Notes: generated from the sequence alone by a model not told the origin. Positions 1-9,896 are shown, counted from the stretch's first letter. The stretch: 35,291 nt of DNA from Bacteroidota bacterium (GCA_023488865.1 JAMDDG010000299.1:1-35291); one strand, 5' to 3'. Numbers and translations: made by a program.

Positions 1-1399
1 GAAGACATTCCTGGATTCCTTCAGTTACACTTGGATGTGGATGGATGCTTTGCAATACTTCCCGAAGACGAATATCCGCATTGATGAGATAAGCGATAGA
101 GACGATAAAAGCCGAAGCCTGTGGGCCGGCTGCCCTCATTCCTAAAATTCGTTCTGATCCATCGTTACTTACCATGATTTTCACAAAACCGTTGGTATTT
201 CTCATGGCAATGGTCCTGCTAACCAATTCGTTGGAATAGTATGCCGCTTTATATGGAATCCCCATGCTTTGAAGCATTTTTTCATTTGCTCCAACTGCAG
301 CCAGTTCAGGTTTAAAAAACATCAGGGTTGGCATGTGTGAATAATCCAACAAGTAGTTGGTTTTGCCAAAAATAGCCTCTATGATCAAGCGACCTTGTTC
401 CTCGGCAACACCGTACAATGCTTTTTGACCAGTAACATCCCCTGCTGCAAAAATATTGCAAGCGCTAAAATTGGAGAGGGCACACGCATCATTGATTTTT
501 AGGTATCCCTTCGGGGTTGTTTCAATCCCGGCATTTTCCAGCGAAAGTCCGGCTGTATTCGGATCGCGTCCGATGGAGACCAGTATGATATCAACCTCTA
601 CCACACTGCTATGCCTGTCTTCGTAGTCTAAAACAACTTCAAGATAATTACTTTTCTTTCTGACTGTTCGAAGATTCGCGGTCCTGTGAATAATAACCCC
701 GTTTTTTTCCAGGTTTTTGGATACAAAATCACTTACATCGTCGTCTTCAAATGGAATTACCCGGTGGGTGCGGTCAAGCAAATGCACTTCAGTCTGACCG
801 AAGTTGGAGAAGATGGTAGCAAATTCACAACCAATGATACCTGAACCGATGATCATCATTCGTTCAGGGAAACTCTCGAGGTTGAGAATGCCGTCTGAAT
901 CAAGAATCTGCTTTTGATCAATGACCAGATCGGGGTGGGGGCGTGGCAACGAACCGGTTGCAATAACAACATAATCAGCCCGGATAATTTCTATTCCTTC
1001 AGTGCTTTTGATTTCCAAGGTGTTGCGATCGAGAAACCGGGCAAATCCCTGTTTGTAGGTGATGCTTCCCGGATGTTTTTCATCATCCGAAAAAGTTTCG
1101 AGTTGTGAGAGTATTTGATTCTGCTTGGTTTTGGCTGCCTGCAGAACGGTTTTTTTTACCAGGTTATAATCTACCTGCAATCCGGAGGCACGGTAGCCAC
1201 GGTCAACCGCAGCTGCTACCGAATAATCAGCCGAAAGTTCCCACATGGTTTTGGACGTGAGCGGCCCATTCATAATTCCGTTGCCTCCCAGATGGCCGGC
1301 CTCTATGATGCAAACGCTTTTCCCAAAGTCAAACGCCCGCATGGTTGCAGCAAAACCACCTGGTCCACTGCCAATTACTGCAAGATCAAATTTCTTCAT
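1..1399 (-). CDS. Dihydrolipoamide dehydrogenase-like / pyridine nucleotide-disulfide oxidoreductase family flavoprotein, C-terminus truncated by window edge
   Basis: Reverse-strand translation from ATG at 1399: MKKFDLAVIGSGPGGFAATMRAFDFGKSVCIIEAGHLGGNGIMNGPLTSKTMWELS...; second Rossmann motif IIGSGIIGCEFA; NIFAAGDVTGQK; C-terminal HPHPSVTEG. Missed by the ORF track because it runs off the edge. Confidence 0.9.
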   Translation of the reverse strand, partial: MKKFDLAVIGSGPGGFAATMRAFDFGKSVCIIEAGHLGGNGIMNGPLTSKTMWELSADYSVAAAVDRGYRASGLQVDYNLVKKTVLQAAKTKQNQILSQLETFSDDEKHPGSITYKQGFARFLDRNTLEIKSTEGIEIIRADYVVIATGSLPRPHPDLVIDQKQILDSDGILNLESFPERMMIIGSGIIGCEFATIFSNFGQTEVHLLDRTHRVIPFEDDDVSDFVSKNLEKNGVIIHRTANLRTVRKKSNYLEVVLDYEDRHSSVVEVDIILVSIGRDPNTAGLSLENAGIETTPKGYLKINDACALSNFSACNIFAAGDVTGQKALYGVAEEQGRLIIEAIFGKTNYLLDYSHMPTLMFFKPELAAVGANEKMLQSMGIPYKAAYYSNELVSRTIAMRNTNGFVKIMVSNDGSERILGMRAAGPQASAFIVSIAYLINADIRLREVLQSIHPHPSVTEGIQECL

Positions 1400-1546
1400 T
1401 CTGGTTATTCGATAGTTGTGTCAATCAATGTTCAAAGTACGAAAAAAAAATGAGATGATCGCATTTCTTTAGGCTGTCATTGACAAAAATTAATGGGTAT
1501 TTTGAAAACCACAAAATTAGACTTAATTTTCGGGCGACAAAACTAA

Positions 1547-1569
1547 TTGACTTTTCGCTTTATCTTTTG
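1547..1569 (+). promoter_or_regulatory. Candidate Bacteroidetes-type promoter (TTGA ... TATCTTTTG) upstream of the ECF sigma gene
   Basis: TTGACTTTTCGCTTTATCTTTTG resembles the Bacteroidetes -33 TTTG / -7 TAnnTTTG pattern, but not exactly, and it sits very close to the ATG at 1581. Confidence 0.25.
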
Positions 1570-1580
1570 AAAAACGGCCA

Positions 1581-2150
1581 ATGATTTTGGAAGATGATTG
1601 GATCCTTGCCTTAAAGAATGGTGATCTTTGTGCTTTTAACGAGCTATTTGATCGTTATGCAAAACGATTGTTCCATTTTTCAATGGGATATTTGAATCAA
1701 GCAGCGGATGCTGAGGAAATTGTCCAGGAAGTTTTTTTGAAAATATGGGACAACAGGATAGAATTGTCTACCCAAAAATCCTTTGAGTCCTATTTGTTTA
1801 CTATTGCCAGAAATGGCATCTTAAATACAATCCGCAAATCAAAATCAGAGCAAGCCTATTTGAATTATGTGAAAATTAATCCTGAAAGAAATGTTTTACT
1901 CGATGAGGAACTGAATTTCAATGAGCTTGAAAAAGCATACCACGAAGCAATAGAACAATTGAGCCCGCGAAGAAAAGAAATTTATTTATTGAGCAAAGAG
2001 CGCTCTCTTTCGAATGCAGAGATTGCACTGAAGATGAATATTTCGGTAAAAACAGTTGAAAATCAGATGACTTCATCCCTGGCCAAAATTCGTAAAACCC
2101 TTCGTGCCCTTGGTTTTTCCGGGATTATCTTTTTTGAATTGTTTTTATAG
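1581..2150 (+). CDS. ECF (sigma-70 family) RNA polymerase sigma factor
   Basis: Region 2 (FNELFDRYAKRLFHFSMGYLNQAADAEEIVQEVFLKIWDNR) and region 4 (LSPRRKEIYLLSKERSLSNAEIALKMNISVKTVENQM) hallmarks; followed by FecR and SusC. Confidence 0.93.
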   Translation: MILEDDWILALKNGDLCAFNELFDRYAKRLFHFSMGYLNQAADAEEIVQEVFLKIWDNRIELSTQKSFESYLFTIARNGILNTIRKSKSEQAYLNYVKINPERNVLLDEELNFNELEKAYHEAIEQLSPRRKEIYLLSKERSLSNAEIALKMNISVKTVENQMTSSLAKIRKTLRALGFSGIIFFELFL

Positions 2151-2225
2151 GTTAAAAAAGATTAAAACTTAATAGGGGTTTTGTACCCTATAGGTGTATA
2201 CCTGTTTGAATAACCAAAAGTCGAA

Positions 2226-3272
2226 ATGGGTACAAATCACGAAATAGATTATAAATACCTGCGCGACCGGATGCTTTCCGGCGGGTTGACCAGCGCTGAA
2301 AAGGACGATCTTCTGAACTATATCCAGGCCTCCTTTCAGGACCATCAATTGGATTTATTGATGCGGGAACACTGGTTGGGCATGGAAAATCAGGAGATTG
2401 TCGCTGATGAAATGCAAATCCAGCTTATAAAGAACCAGATCCTTTCCAAAATCAATCAAAAAATAAATTCATCAAAAAAGGAGCGCCAACTTTTTCCCTC
2501 CAATTGGAAAAATTATCTGCTGCGTATTGCCGCTGTGTTGTTTATCCCTCTTTTGTTAGGGTCGGTATTTGTTATTTACCGGATGGATAAGCGGTTGGAC
2601 CAAATGATAGTTTCGACAGCCAGCCAGCGAGTGACCGCTAACCCAGGTTCCAGGGTTCATTTTACATTGCCCGATCAAACGGAAGTATGGCTGAACTCGG
2701 GCAGTATGCTTGAGTTTCCGCTTGCGCTAAATTTACAGGATAACCGTAAAGTTAAATTGTCGGGACAAGGATATTTTAAGGTTGCCCATGATAAGAAGCA
2801 TCCATTTTTTGTCGAAACCGATGGGTTAAGTATAAAAGCATTGGGGACTTCGTTTGATGTGTCCAGTTATGATAATGACAAGCAAATCAGTTCAACATTG
2901 GAAGAGGGATCGATCGCCCTTATCGGTTTGGATGGCAAGGAAGTAACCCGCATACATCCCGGACAAAAAGCTATTCTCGATAAAACAACCCATATGATGG
3001 TGGTCAGGGATGTAGAGACTTTGCTAACCACTTCATGGAAAGACGGAAAACTTATTTTCAGGAATACATCCTTGTCAGATGTAACGGTACAACTCGAAAG
3101 ATGGTTCAACTGTAAAATACACCTTGATCCGCGGTTATTGGACTCTGGTTTGATGTACACAGCAACAATTCAGGACGAAACTTTGGGCGAAGTGTTGAAA
3201 ATGATAGAAATATCCACAAGAATAAAAACTTTAATAAAAGAAAGGGAGGTGTATATAAACAGTAAAAATTAA
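2226..3272 (+). CDS. FecR-family anti-sigma factor
   Basis: Single TM segment followed by FecR core (GSRVHFTLPDQTEVWLNSGSMLEFP...GYFKVAHDKKHPFFVETDGLSIKALGTSFDVSSY) and DUF4974-like C-terminus. Confidence 0.93.
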   Translation: MGTNHEIDYKYLRDRMLSGGLTSAEKDDLLNYIQASFQDHQLDLLMREHWLGMENQEIVADEMQIQLIKNQILSKINQKINSSKKERQLFPSNWKNYLLRIAAVLFIPLLLGSVFVIYRMDKRLDQMIVSTASQRVTANPGSRVHFTLPDQTEVWLNSGSMLEFPLALNLQDNRKVKLSGQGYFKVAHDKKHPFFVETDGLSIKALGTSFDVSSYDNDKQISSTLEEGSIALIGLDGKEVTRIHPGQKAILDKTTHMMVVRDVETLLTTSWKDGKLIFRNTSLSDVTVQLERWFNCKIHLDPRLLDSGLMYTATIQDETLGEVLKMIEISTRIKTLIKEREVYINSKN

Positions 3273-3357
3273 ACCAAAGAAATAAGGGCAGTGTTTACGG
3301 CACCACCCTTAGCGAATCAATCATTTATTAATAATCAATTCTAGAAAAATCAAAAGT

Positions 3358-6300
3358 ATGAAAAAAAGATGGTTCTTAACGAATCACAGGCATTTATTTG
3401 CTTGTGGCGGAAAATTACTAAAAATCATGAAAATTACTATTTTCATTGTGGTTTTTGCCAGTATGCAAACATTCGCATTAGACAATTACGCCCAAACCAA
3501 AAAAATGGATGTAAAGATTGAAGAGTCAGGTATTGTCGCGGCATTAGAGAAAATTGAGGCACAATCCGAGTTCTTCTTCTTTTACAACAACAAGGTTGTC
3601 AAACTCGACAAAAAAGTTTCACTTGATCTAAAGGATAAAACGATCAACGAAATATTAGATGCCCTATTCAAAGATACGGACATAGAATACACCATCAATA
3701 ACCGGCAAATTATCCTTTCGGGAAAAGAAACAGGAAGTTCACCAAGCCAACAGCAAAAACCTGTTTCCGGAAAAGTTACCGATTCTTCAGGTGGCGCTTT
3801 GCCCGGAGTAACGGTTGTGGTTAAAGGCACAACTAACGGTTCTATCACTGATGTTAACGGGAAATATTCGTTGTTTAATATTCCGACGAATGCTTCTCTG
3901 CAGTTCTCTTTTATTGGGATGAAAACGAAGGAAGTTGTTGTTGGAAACAAGACTGTAATAAATGTAGTAATGGAAGATGAAACCATTGGTATTGAGGAAG
4001 TCGTGGCTATTGGGTATGGAACCGTGCTTAAAAAGAATATTACTACTTCGGTGTCAAAAGTCACAGTAGATGATGTACCAAAAGCTGCAAGCAGCAATGT
4101 TGCTCAACTTATGCTGGGGCGTGCCTCTGGTTTGAATGCAAATATGGTCAGTGCCCAGCCTGGCGGTAATGTTAACATTTCTATCCGTGGTGCAGGTTCT
4201 CCAATCTACGTTGTTGATGGTGTTGTCGTGCCAGGTGGTTCATTCGAGCCGGGAGCTGGTTCAACGACTAGATTATTCAACAATGTTAATCGTTCTGGAC
4301 TTGCCGGGTTGAATCCTGAGGATATCGAATCGGTTGAGGTACTGAAAGATGCCTCTGCCTCAATTTACGGTATTGGAGCTGCTAATGGCGCGATATTAAT
4401 TACTACAAAGAAAGGGAAAGAAGGTAGGTTAAAAGTCACTTATGATGGAAGTCAATCTCTTGTTAATAATTATAAATATCTAGAGCCACTTAATAGTCAG
4501 CAATATATGGGGTTTGTTAATATATTTAACAAAGAGCAATATCTTTATAATAAGAAATTGGCCCCTTATGGGCCTACTGCCTACACCAGTGGGTGGACTC
4601 CCCTTTTTGATGCTGCTACTATTGCAAACGCAAAAACTACCGATTGGTTAAACATGGTGTTAAGAAATGGCAGTATCTCAAATCACAATATTTCTCTTAA
4701 TGGAGGTACTAAAGCAATTGCTTACTTAGTCTCCGGTAATTACTTTTCACAGGAAGGTAGCGTATCAAACTCAAGTATGGAACGTTTTGCATTAAGGAGT
4801 AATGTAGCGGCTCAACTCACCTCATTTATCAAGCTGACCTCAGTAATTAATGTGAACAGGAACAACTATAACAACTCGTCAGTAGGTGAAACCAGCACAA
4901 ATGGTGGACAGGGCAGTGGCGCTTTAAGTGCAGCTTTGCTTTATCCTCCCAATATGCCTGTAATGGACGTTGATGGGAAATATTCGCTGTTCCTAAATGT
5001 CCCTAATCCTGTTGCAGTTGAGAATATACAAGACCGTACCTATAGTAACGGGCTCTTTATGAAATTTGATGCGGATTTTACTATTATTAAGGAAATGCTT
5101 ACTGCCAAATTACTTTTCGGGGATAACCTTGAAAATTCCCGTCGTTCCTCTTTTATACCATCAAATGTTTATTTCGACCAGACATATCAATCTCGTGGTA
5201 ATCTTGCCTATATCGGACGGGAAAATAAGACGATCGAAGCTACAATGGCATTTAACAAAAAAATCGGAGGATTTATGGATTTTGATGCATTAATTGGTGT
5301 AGGCCGATATTTTTCTAAATCTGAGGGGATGAATGTTTCGTACACAGGTCAGCATGATGCAATTGCAAATGACAACCTGGGTGCTGTTAATGGCACAATA
5401 TCTCCCGGTTCTTACAGGGCAGAAGACAAAAAACGTTCTCAGTTTGCCCGGCTCAGTTTTAATATTCTTGACCGTTATGTCATCACTTCAACTATACGCC
5501 GTGATGGTACTGATAAATTCTTCCCCGATAAGAAATATGCTATTTTCCCTTCGGTTTCTGCTGCATGGAAAATATCTAACGAATCATTCATGAAAGGTTT
5601 CTCGTGGATTAACCTGTTAAAAGTGAGGGCATCATATGGAACAACAGGCAGTGATAACCTGGGTTCAACTCTTTATGGTACTTACGGCCCTAATTCGCTT
5701 ACGGTTATGTTTAACAATAATACCGTGAAATATATTCCGATTGTAGCCAATGGCATGGATTACCCCGATGTAAGTTGGCAAAAAACCTCGATGAGAAATA
5801 TTGGATTAGATTTCTCTCTGTTAAAAGACCGGATATCAGGAAGTTTTGATGTATATCAAAATGATGTTACAGATATATTAGGGTCTGACAACACGCCTGG
5901 CCTTTCAATGTTTAGTTATTATCCTGTTAATGGGGGCCACATTAGAAGACAGGGCTGGGATGCGAGCGTTAGCACAAAGAATATTCAAGGCTCAACCTTT
6001 TCCTGGACTTCCATTTTGAACTTAACAAGATACAATTCACTTTGGATGTCAAGGTTTCCTAACTACGATTATAAAACTTACGAATTAAAAGGTGTTGCCC
6101 CAACAAATGCCCGTTATTATTATGAAACAAAGGGTATAATTAACGCTGATAAAAGTAATATGCCAGCATCCCAGCCTGCTAAAGCTCAATATCCCGGATA
6201 TCCGATTATTGTGGATAGAACCAATGACGGAACAATCACAGAAGATGATATTAAAATGGAGAATGCAGTTCCTGATATTTATTTTGGTTTCGGTAATACA

Positions 6301-6789
6301 TTTAGTTATAAAAATTTCGATTTGGACATTTTTATGTATTCCCAACTTGGTGTGAGAAAGTATAGCTTTGCATTAGGATGGGCCAGCGCAGGTCAATTTT
6401 CGAAATCAGAAGCCCAGGGAAACCAAAACACTTATGCATATAGGCTGTGGAATTCCCAGACCAATCCGAATGGAACATTGCCCGGTATTGCGTATAGTAT
6501 GGCTCAGGTTTCATTGCCCGGGAATGTAGGAACCGACCTCAATTTTCAGGATGCCTCTTTTCTTCGCGTCAGAAACGTAACGCTTGGGTATAATATCAAG
6601 GGCAGTCAGATAGGAGCAGTGCTTAAAAACATTAACAATATCAGAATTTATATTGATGCTCAAAATCCATTTACATTTACCAAATATGAAGGATATGACC
6701 CTGAAATAAGGACAGGTGGTCAATGGGGTTTAGCTGCTGAATACCCAATGACAAGAACAACTTCTCTTGGTATTAGAATAACTTTATAA
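3358..6789 (+). CDS. SusC/RagA-family TonB-dependent outer membrane receptor with N-terminal STN signalling domain
   Basis: STN (MDVKIEESGIVAALEKIEAQSEFFFFYNNK...), carboxypeptidase-like domain (VSGKVTDSSGGALPGVTVVVKGT), plug (IEEVVAIGYGT...GSPIYVVDGVVVPGG...IESVEVLKDASASIYGIGAANGAILITTKKG). Confidence 0.97.
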   Translation: MKKRWFLTNHRHLFACGGKLLKIMKITIFIVVFASMQTFALDNYAQTKKMDVKIEESGIVAALEKIEAQSEFFFFYNNKVVKLDKKVSLDLKDKTINEILDALFKDTDIEYTINNRQIILSGKETGSSPSQQQKPVSGKVTDSSGGALPGVTVVVKGTTNGSITDVNGKYSLFNIPTNASLQFSFIGMKTKEVVVGNKTVINVVMEDETIGIEEVVAIGYGTVLKKNITTSVSKVTVDDVPKAASSNVAQLMLGRASGLNANMVSAQPGGNVNISIRGAGSPIYVVDGVVVPGGSFEPGAGSTTRLFNNVNRSGLAGLNPEDIESVEVLKDASASIYGIGAANGAILITTKKGKEGRLKVTYDGSQSLVNNYKYLEPLNSQQYMGFVNIFNKEQYLYNKKLAPYGPTAYTSGWTPLFDAATIANAKTTDWLNMVLRNGSISNHNISLNGGTKAIAYLVSGNYFSQEGSVSNSSMERFALRSNVAAQLTSFIKLTSVINVNRNNYNNSSVGETSTNGGQGSGALSAALLYPPNMPVMDVDGKYSLFLNVPNPVAVENIQDRTYSNGLFMKFDADFTIIKEMLTAKLLFGDNLENSRRSSFIPSNVYFDQTYQSRGNLAYIGRENKTIEATMAFNKKIGGFMDFDALIGVGRYFSKSEGMNVSYTGQHDAIANDNLGAVNGTISPGSYRAEDKKRSQFARLSFNILDRYVITSTIRRDGTDKFFPDKKYAIFPSVSAAWKISNESFMKGFSWINLLKVRASYGTTGSDNLGSTLYGTYGPNSLTVMFNNNTVKYIPIVANGMDYPDVSWQKTSMRNIGLDFSLLKDRISGSFDVYQNDVTDILGSDNTPGLSMFSYYPVNGGHIRRQGWDASVSTKNIQGSTFSWTSILNLTRYNSLWMSRFPNYDYKTYELKGVAPTNARYYYETKGIINADKSNMPASQPAKAQYPGYPIIVDRTNDGTITEDDIKMENAVPDIYFGFGNTFSYKNFDLDIFMYSQLGVRKYSFALGWASAGQFSKSEAQGNQNTYAYRLWNSQTNPNGTLPGIAYSMAQVSLPGNVGTDLNFQDASFLRVRNVTLGYNIKGSQIGAVLKNINNIRIYIDAQNPFTFTKYEGYDPEIRTGGQWGLAAEYPMTRTTSLGIRITL

Positions 6790-6811
6790 TTAACTTTAAA
6801 TTGACATAGCG

Positions 6812-8422
6812 ATGAAAAAAATAAGAGTCTTTTTACTATTCATTTTAGTAACACTACTTATGAGTAGTTGTGAAAAGAACTTCGACCCTCAAATATATGG
6901 TAAGTTATTCACTGCTAATTTCCCTAAAACTGAGGCCGACTATGAAGCAGAGTTGATGACCTGTTATATGCCTTTCACTTCAGTTCCGGCATATTTTCTT
7001 TCAGGAGCTTATCAGAATACCTGGTATTATGCTGACAATGGGTTAATAAGAAACTTTGACACTAGTTCTGATTATTGTGCCCCGGCTACTAATGCATGGG
7101 CTGATTGGTTAAAACTGTCTTCCGGAAATTTTGCAAATTACGTTTATGCAGGACGTAACGGCTCACACTTTGAAAAGATCAGGGATATAACCCGTTTTAC
7201 TAAAATTATTGCTGATATCGACGGATCAACTGTTCTTTCAGATACAAAAAAGAAACTTTTTTTAGGAGAAGCCAGGTTCCTAAGGGGGATGATGATGTAC
7301 TACCTTCTTCACATCTATGGCCCTGTCCCGGTCGTTCTTGATCCAGCCTTAGTGGGAGATGCTGAGGCTGAAAAGAATATGGAGCGCCCAACTTTGACCC
7401 AGATGGTTGAATGGATCACTGCAGACCTGGAATTTGGTTTAGCCAATATGGCTACTAAAGCCGTAAAAGGCCGTTATACAGCTAATTATGCACGTTTTTG
7501 CCTAATGAGACATTACCTGAATGAAGGTTCATATATGGCCGGATATTATGACAAAGCAATTGACATGTACAATGCCCTAAAATCTGGCGGTTATGAATTG
7601 TTTGCTAAAGGCGGTGCAACAGCTTATGCAGATCAGTTTAAAATTGCAAATAAATTTAACAAAGAAGTGATCATGGCAGTGACATGTAGTGAAACAGCCA
7701 CTGGTGATCAAAAGACTGGCAATGTAAACAAGTATTCATATTATTTTTTCCCTAATAACGTAGCCAGATATGCAGATGTGAACAATACAATCCCAACACC
7801 TTTTGTGAATTGTGGCCCCGGATGGTGGCAATACTATAACGTTTCACCTAATTATTATAAAACCTATGAAAGTGGTGATGTACGTAAAAATGTTATCCTT
7901 ACTTCGTATGTTATTAATAATGCTGCCAGAACACTTGTTACTGAGGCTGATTTAGGTAGTAGATGGGTTGGTTATATTCTTTGGAAATATCCCGGAGAAA
8001 CAAGCTTTGCTAACCAACCTACAGATATTCCTATAGCCAGATGGGCTGATGTGCTTTTGATGTATGCCGAAGCAGTTGCCAGAAAAACCCAGGCGGTTCC
8101 TACAGGTGAAGCCCTGCAAGGGGTTAATGATGTAAGGGCCCGCGCAGGACTCCCCTCACTTAGTGGAGATGCATTGGCCAGTTATAACGGATTCATGGAT
8201 GCTTTATTAGCAGAACGAGGACATGAATTGCTTTACGAAGGCGGTAGGAAAGTTGATCTGATCCGTTTTAACAAATACAGACATAATTGCACCGCTATTA
8301 AAGGAATTGTTCCAACACATCAGTATCAGCCAATTCCTAACTACGCAGTTGAGCAGGCTGCTTCTTATGGCAAAACACTGGTACAAACCTACGAAAGGCC
8401 AAATTGGGCTTTGGATAATTGA
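6812..8422 (+). CDS. SusD/RagB-family nutrient-binding outer membrane lipoprotein
   Basis: Lipoprotein signal (LLMSSCEKNFDP), TPR/SusD motifs (FLRGMMMYYLLHIYGPVPVV; IPIARWADVLLMYAEAVAR; ERGHELLYEGGRKVDLIRFNKY); immediately follows susC. Confidence 0.96.
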   Translation: MKKIRVFLLFILVTLLMSSCEKNFDPQIYGKLFTANFPKTEADYEAELMTCYMPFTSVPAYFLSGAYQNTWYYADNGLIRNFDTSSDYCAPATNAWADWLKLSSGNFANYVYAGRNGSHFEKIRDITRFTKIIADIDGSTVLSDTKKKLFLGEARFLRGMMMYYLLHIYGPVPVVLDPALVGDAEAEKNMERPTLTQMVEWITADLEFGLANMATKAVKGRYTANYARFCLMRHYLNEGSYMAGYYDKAIDMYNALKSGGYELFAKGGATAYADQFKIANKFNKEVIMAVTCSETATGDQKTGNVNKYSYYFFPNNVARYADVNNTIPTPFVNCGPGWWQYYNVSPNYYKTYESGDVRKNVILTSYVINNAARTLVTEADLGSRWVGYILWKYPGETSFANQPTDIPIARWADVLLMYAEAVARKTQAVPTGEALQGVNDVRARAGLPSLSGDALASYNGFMDALLAERGHELLYEGGRKVDLIRFNKYRHNCTAIKGIVPTHQYQPIPNYAVEQAASYGKTLVQTYERPNWALDN

Positions 8423-8434
8423 TAAAATTGAAAG

Positions 8435-8483
8435 ACACTTGACTACCTCGCAATTTTGTTGCGAGGTAGTTAAAATGAAGTGT
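8435..8483 (+). terminator. Strong stem-loop after susD, possible intrinsic (partial) terminator or mRNA-stabilising hairpin
   Basis: ACTACCTCGCAA-ttttg-TTGCGAGGTAGT (12-bp perfect stem, 8442-8453/8459-8470) with outer ACACTT/AAGTGT pairing, followed by a T-rich tract (TTTGATTTTTT). Confidence 0.7.
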
Positions 8484-8573
8484 TTGATTTTTTATGTGTT
8501 GAAAAAATATCAGCTTGTATAAAAAACCTATTCCTTTTCGTTGAAGAATTTCAAGGAATTTAACCTGCTTGTT

Positions 8574-9824
8574 ATGAAATTATCTTATATATTTTTTTTA
8601 TTATTGTCACTATTATTTAGCGCCTCATGTAAAAAACCGGAGAAACCTAAGGAAAATACGGCAACGGCGCAACTGGATAACCGGTACATTCTTTTTCACT
8701 CTGACGAATCGAACTATACTGCCGCGATCAACGGTGTAGCCGGTGCATTCACCGGACAATCGCCCAAAAATATCCATGCCGGTTGTGCTATTACCTTTAA
8801 CTGCATGGGTCACTCCGACCCCGGTATTGTGGCAAACGCGCTGTCCGGTGCCCTCAGCCTCGCGCAAACCAAGTCTGTCCCTGTTTTCATCTGCCTCGAT
8901 GTGGAGCAATGGCTTGGTGGCCATCCGGAACTCTGGAACTGGTGGAATCCGAACGGGGCCGGGTATAACGCTTCGAATGCGAACAACGTGGAATGGTTTG
9001 GCTGGAGCAACAGCAACGCCATAAAAATTTCATGGCGCAACTGGGGTGGGCAGGCCCGTGTGCTGCCCGCTCCCAATCTGATGTCCCCGGCATACAGGGC
9101 CCTGGCCCGTGTTCAGTTCAATCGGTATATCCCCACCATTATGAACTGGTATAACGCGCTTCCAGCCAACAAAAAATACCTGTTTGCCGGACTTAAGGTG
9201 GGATGGGAAAGCTCAATCGGAACAACAAATGCCTCCTACCATCCCAACGGAAATTATTACCTGGAAACCTGGCCGACTGATCGAAGTCATGATCCAGCAT
9301 GGAGCTATAATGGAATACCACCCGCCTATGGCTTCCAGCAAATTGGCTATGCCGCCCTCAAAACCAGCGATCTCAAAACAACCGGGTCGATTACAGAAGC
9401 AGACCTGGCCGCTGTGATCCACATGCATTTGGATGACCTTACCGAGTTGGCCGCCAGTCTGGGCATACCCAGAGAAAAAATGTTCACACATGTTCAGCCC
9501 GGCTGGGAGACCGGAGATCTCGAATACAAAGCATCATACACCGGTTCAAGCTGTCCGGGATTCTCCTGCTACGGATTCACCGACATCCGCCAGCAGCTTA
9601 GCAACAGGGTGGGCGCAGCCGTGACCAAAGCCCTGGCAAACGGCGCCCCTGCTTGGGGGATGGTGGAAGCAGGACCGTCAAACGACTATAACTTTATGTA
9701 CCAATTGCTACATACTGGATTCGCTGCCGATCCATCCTGCCGGTTAGTAAGTTTTTATAATTGGAAAGAGGTCGCCAATTGGCCAAACGCGCTTAAGGCC
9801 ACCCGCACTGTCCTTGCAGAATAG
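8574..9824 (+). CDS. Surface lipoprotein, putative TIM-barrel glycoside hydrolase of unassigned family
   Basis: Lipobox LLFSASC after MKLSYIFFLLLSL; the ATG at 8574 is a better start than TTG at 8541. Trp/aromatic-rich, with acidic motifs spaced as in (b/a)8 glycosidases (CLDVEQW, GLKVGWESS, VQPGWETGD, WGMVEAGPS). I could not place it in a named family. Confidence 0.6.
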   Translation: MKLSYIFFLLLSLLFSASCKKPEKPKENTATAQLDNRYILFHSDESNYTAAINGVAGAFTGQSPKNIHAGCAITFNCMGHSDPGIVANALSGALSLAQTKSVPVFICLDVEQWLGGHPELWNWWNPNGAGYNASNANNVEWFGWSNSNAIKISWRNWGGQARVLPAPNLMSPAYRALARVQFNRYIPTIMNWYNALPANKKYLFAGLKVGWESSIGTTNASYHPNGNYYLETWPTDRSHDPAWSYNGIPPAYGFQQIGYAALKTSDLKTTGSITEADLAAVIHMHLDDLTELAASLGIPREKMFTHVQPGWETGDLEYKASYTGSSCPGFSCYGFTDIRQQLSNRVGAAVTKALANGAPAWGMVEAGPSNDYNFMYQLLHTGFAADPSCRLVSFYNWKEVANWPNALKATRTVLAE

Positions 9825-9896
9825 CCCGGATTCGTAAACAATGAAATTTACAAATTGAGATCTTTTATAAAATAACAAACGTAAAATAATCAGGTT

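Noticed and set aside
914-1453. Plus-strand ORFs of 64 and 112 aa
   Set aside because: Antisense to the clear Lpd-like gene on the minus strand; no recognisable protein features.
2165-2215. Small dyads (TAGGG/CCCTA, AGGT/ACCT) between the sigma and fecR genes
   Set aside because: Stems are only 4-5 bp; not distinguishable from chance.
3582-4097. 171-aa minus ORF inside susC, and similar antisense ORFs throughout the PUL (e.g. 6085-6723, 8625-9093, 15103-15417, 16209-16577, 19766-20664, 21957-22346, 26253-26627)
   Set aside because: Fully antisense to strongly supported genes; low-complexity translations with no motifs.
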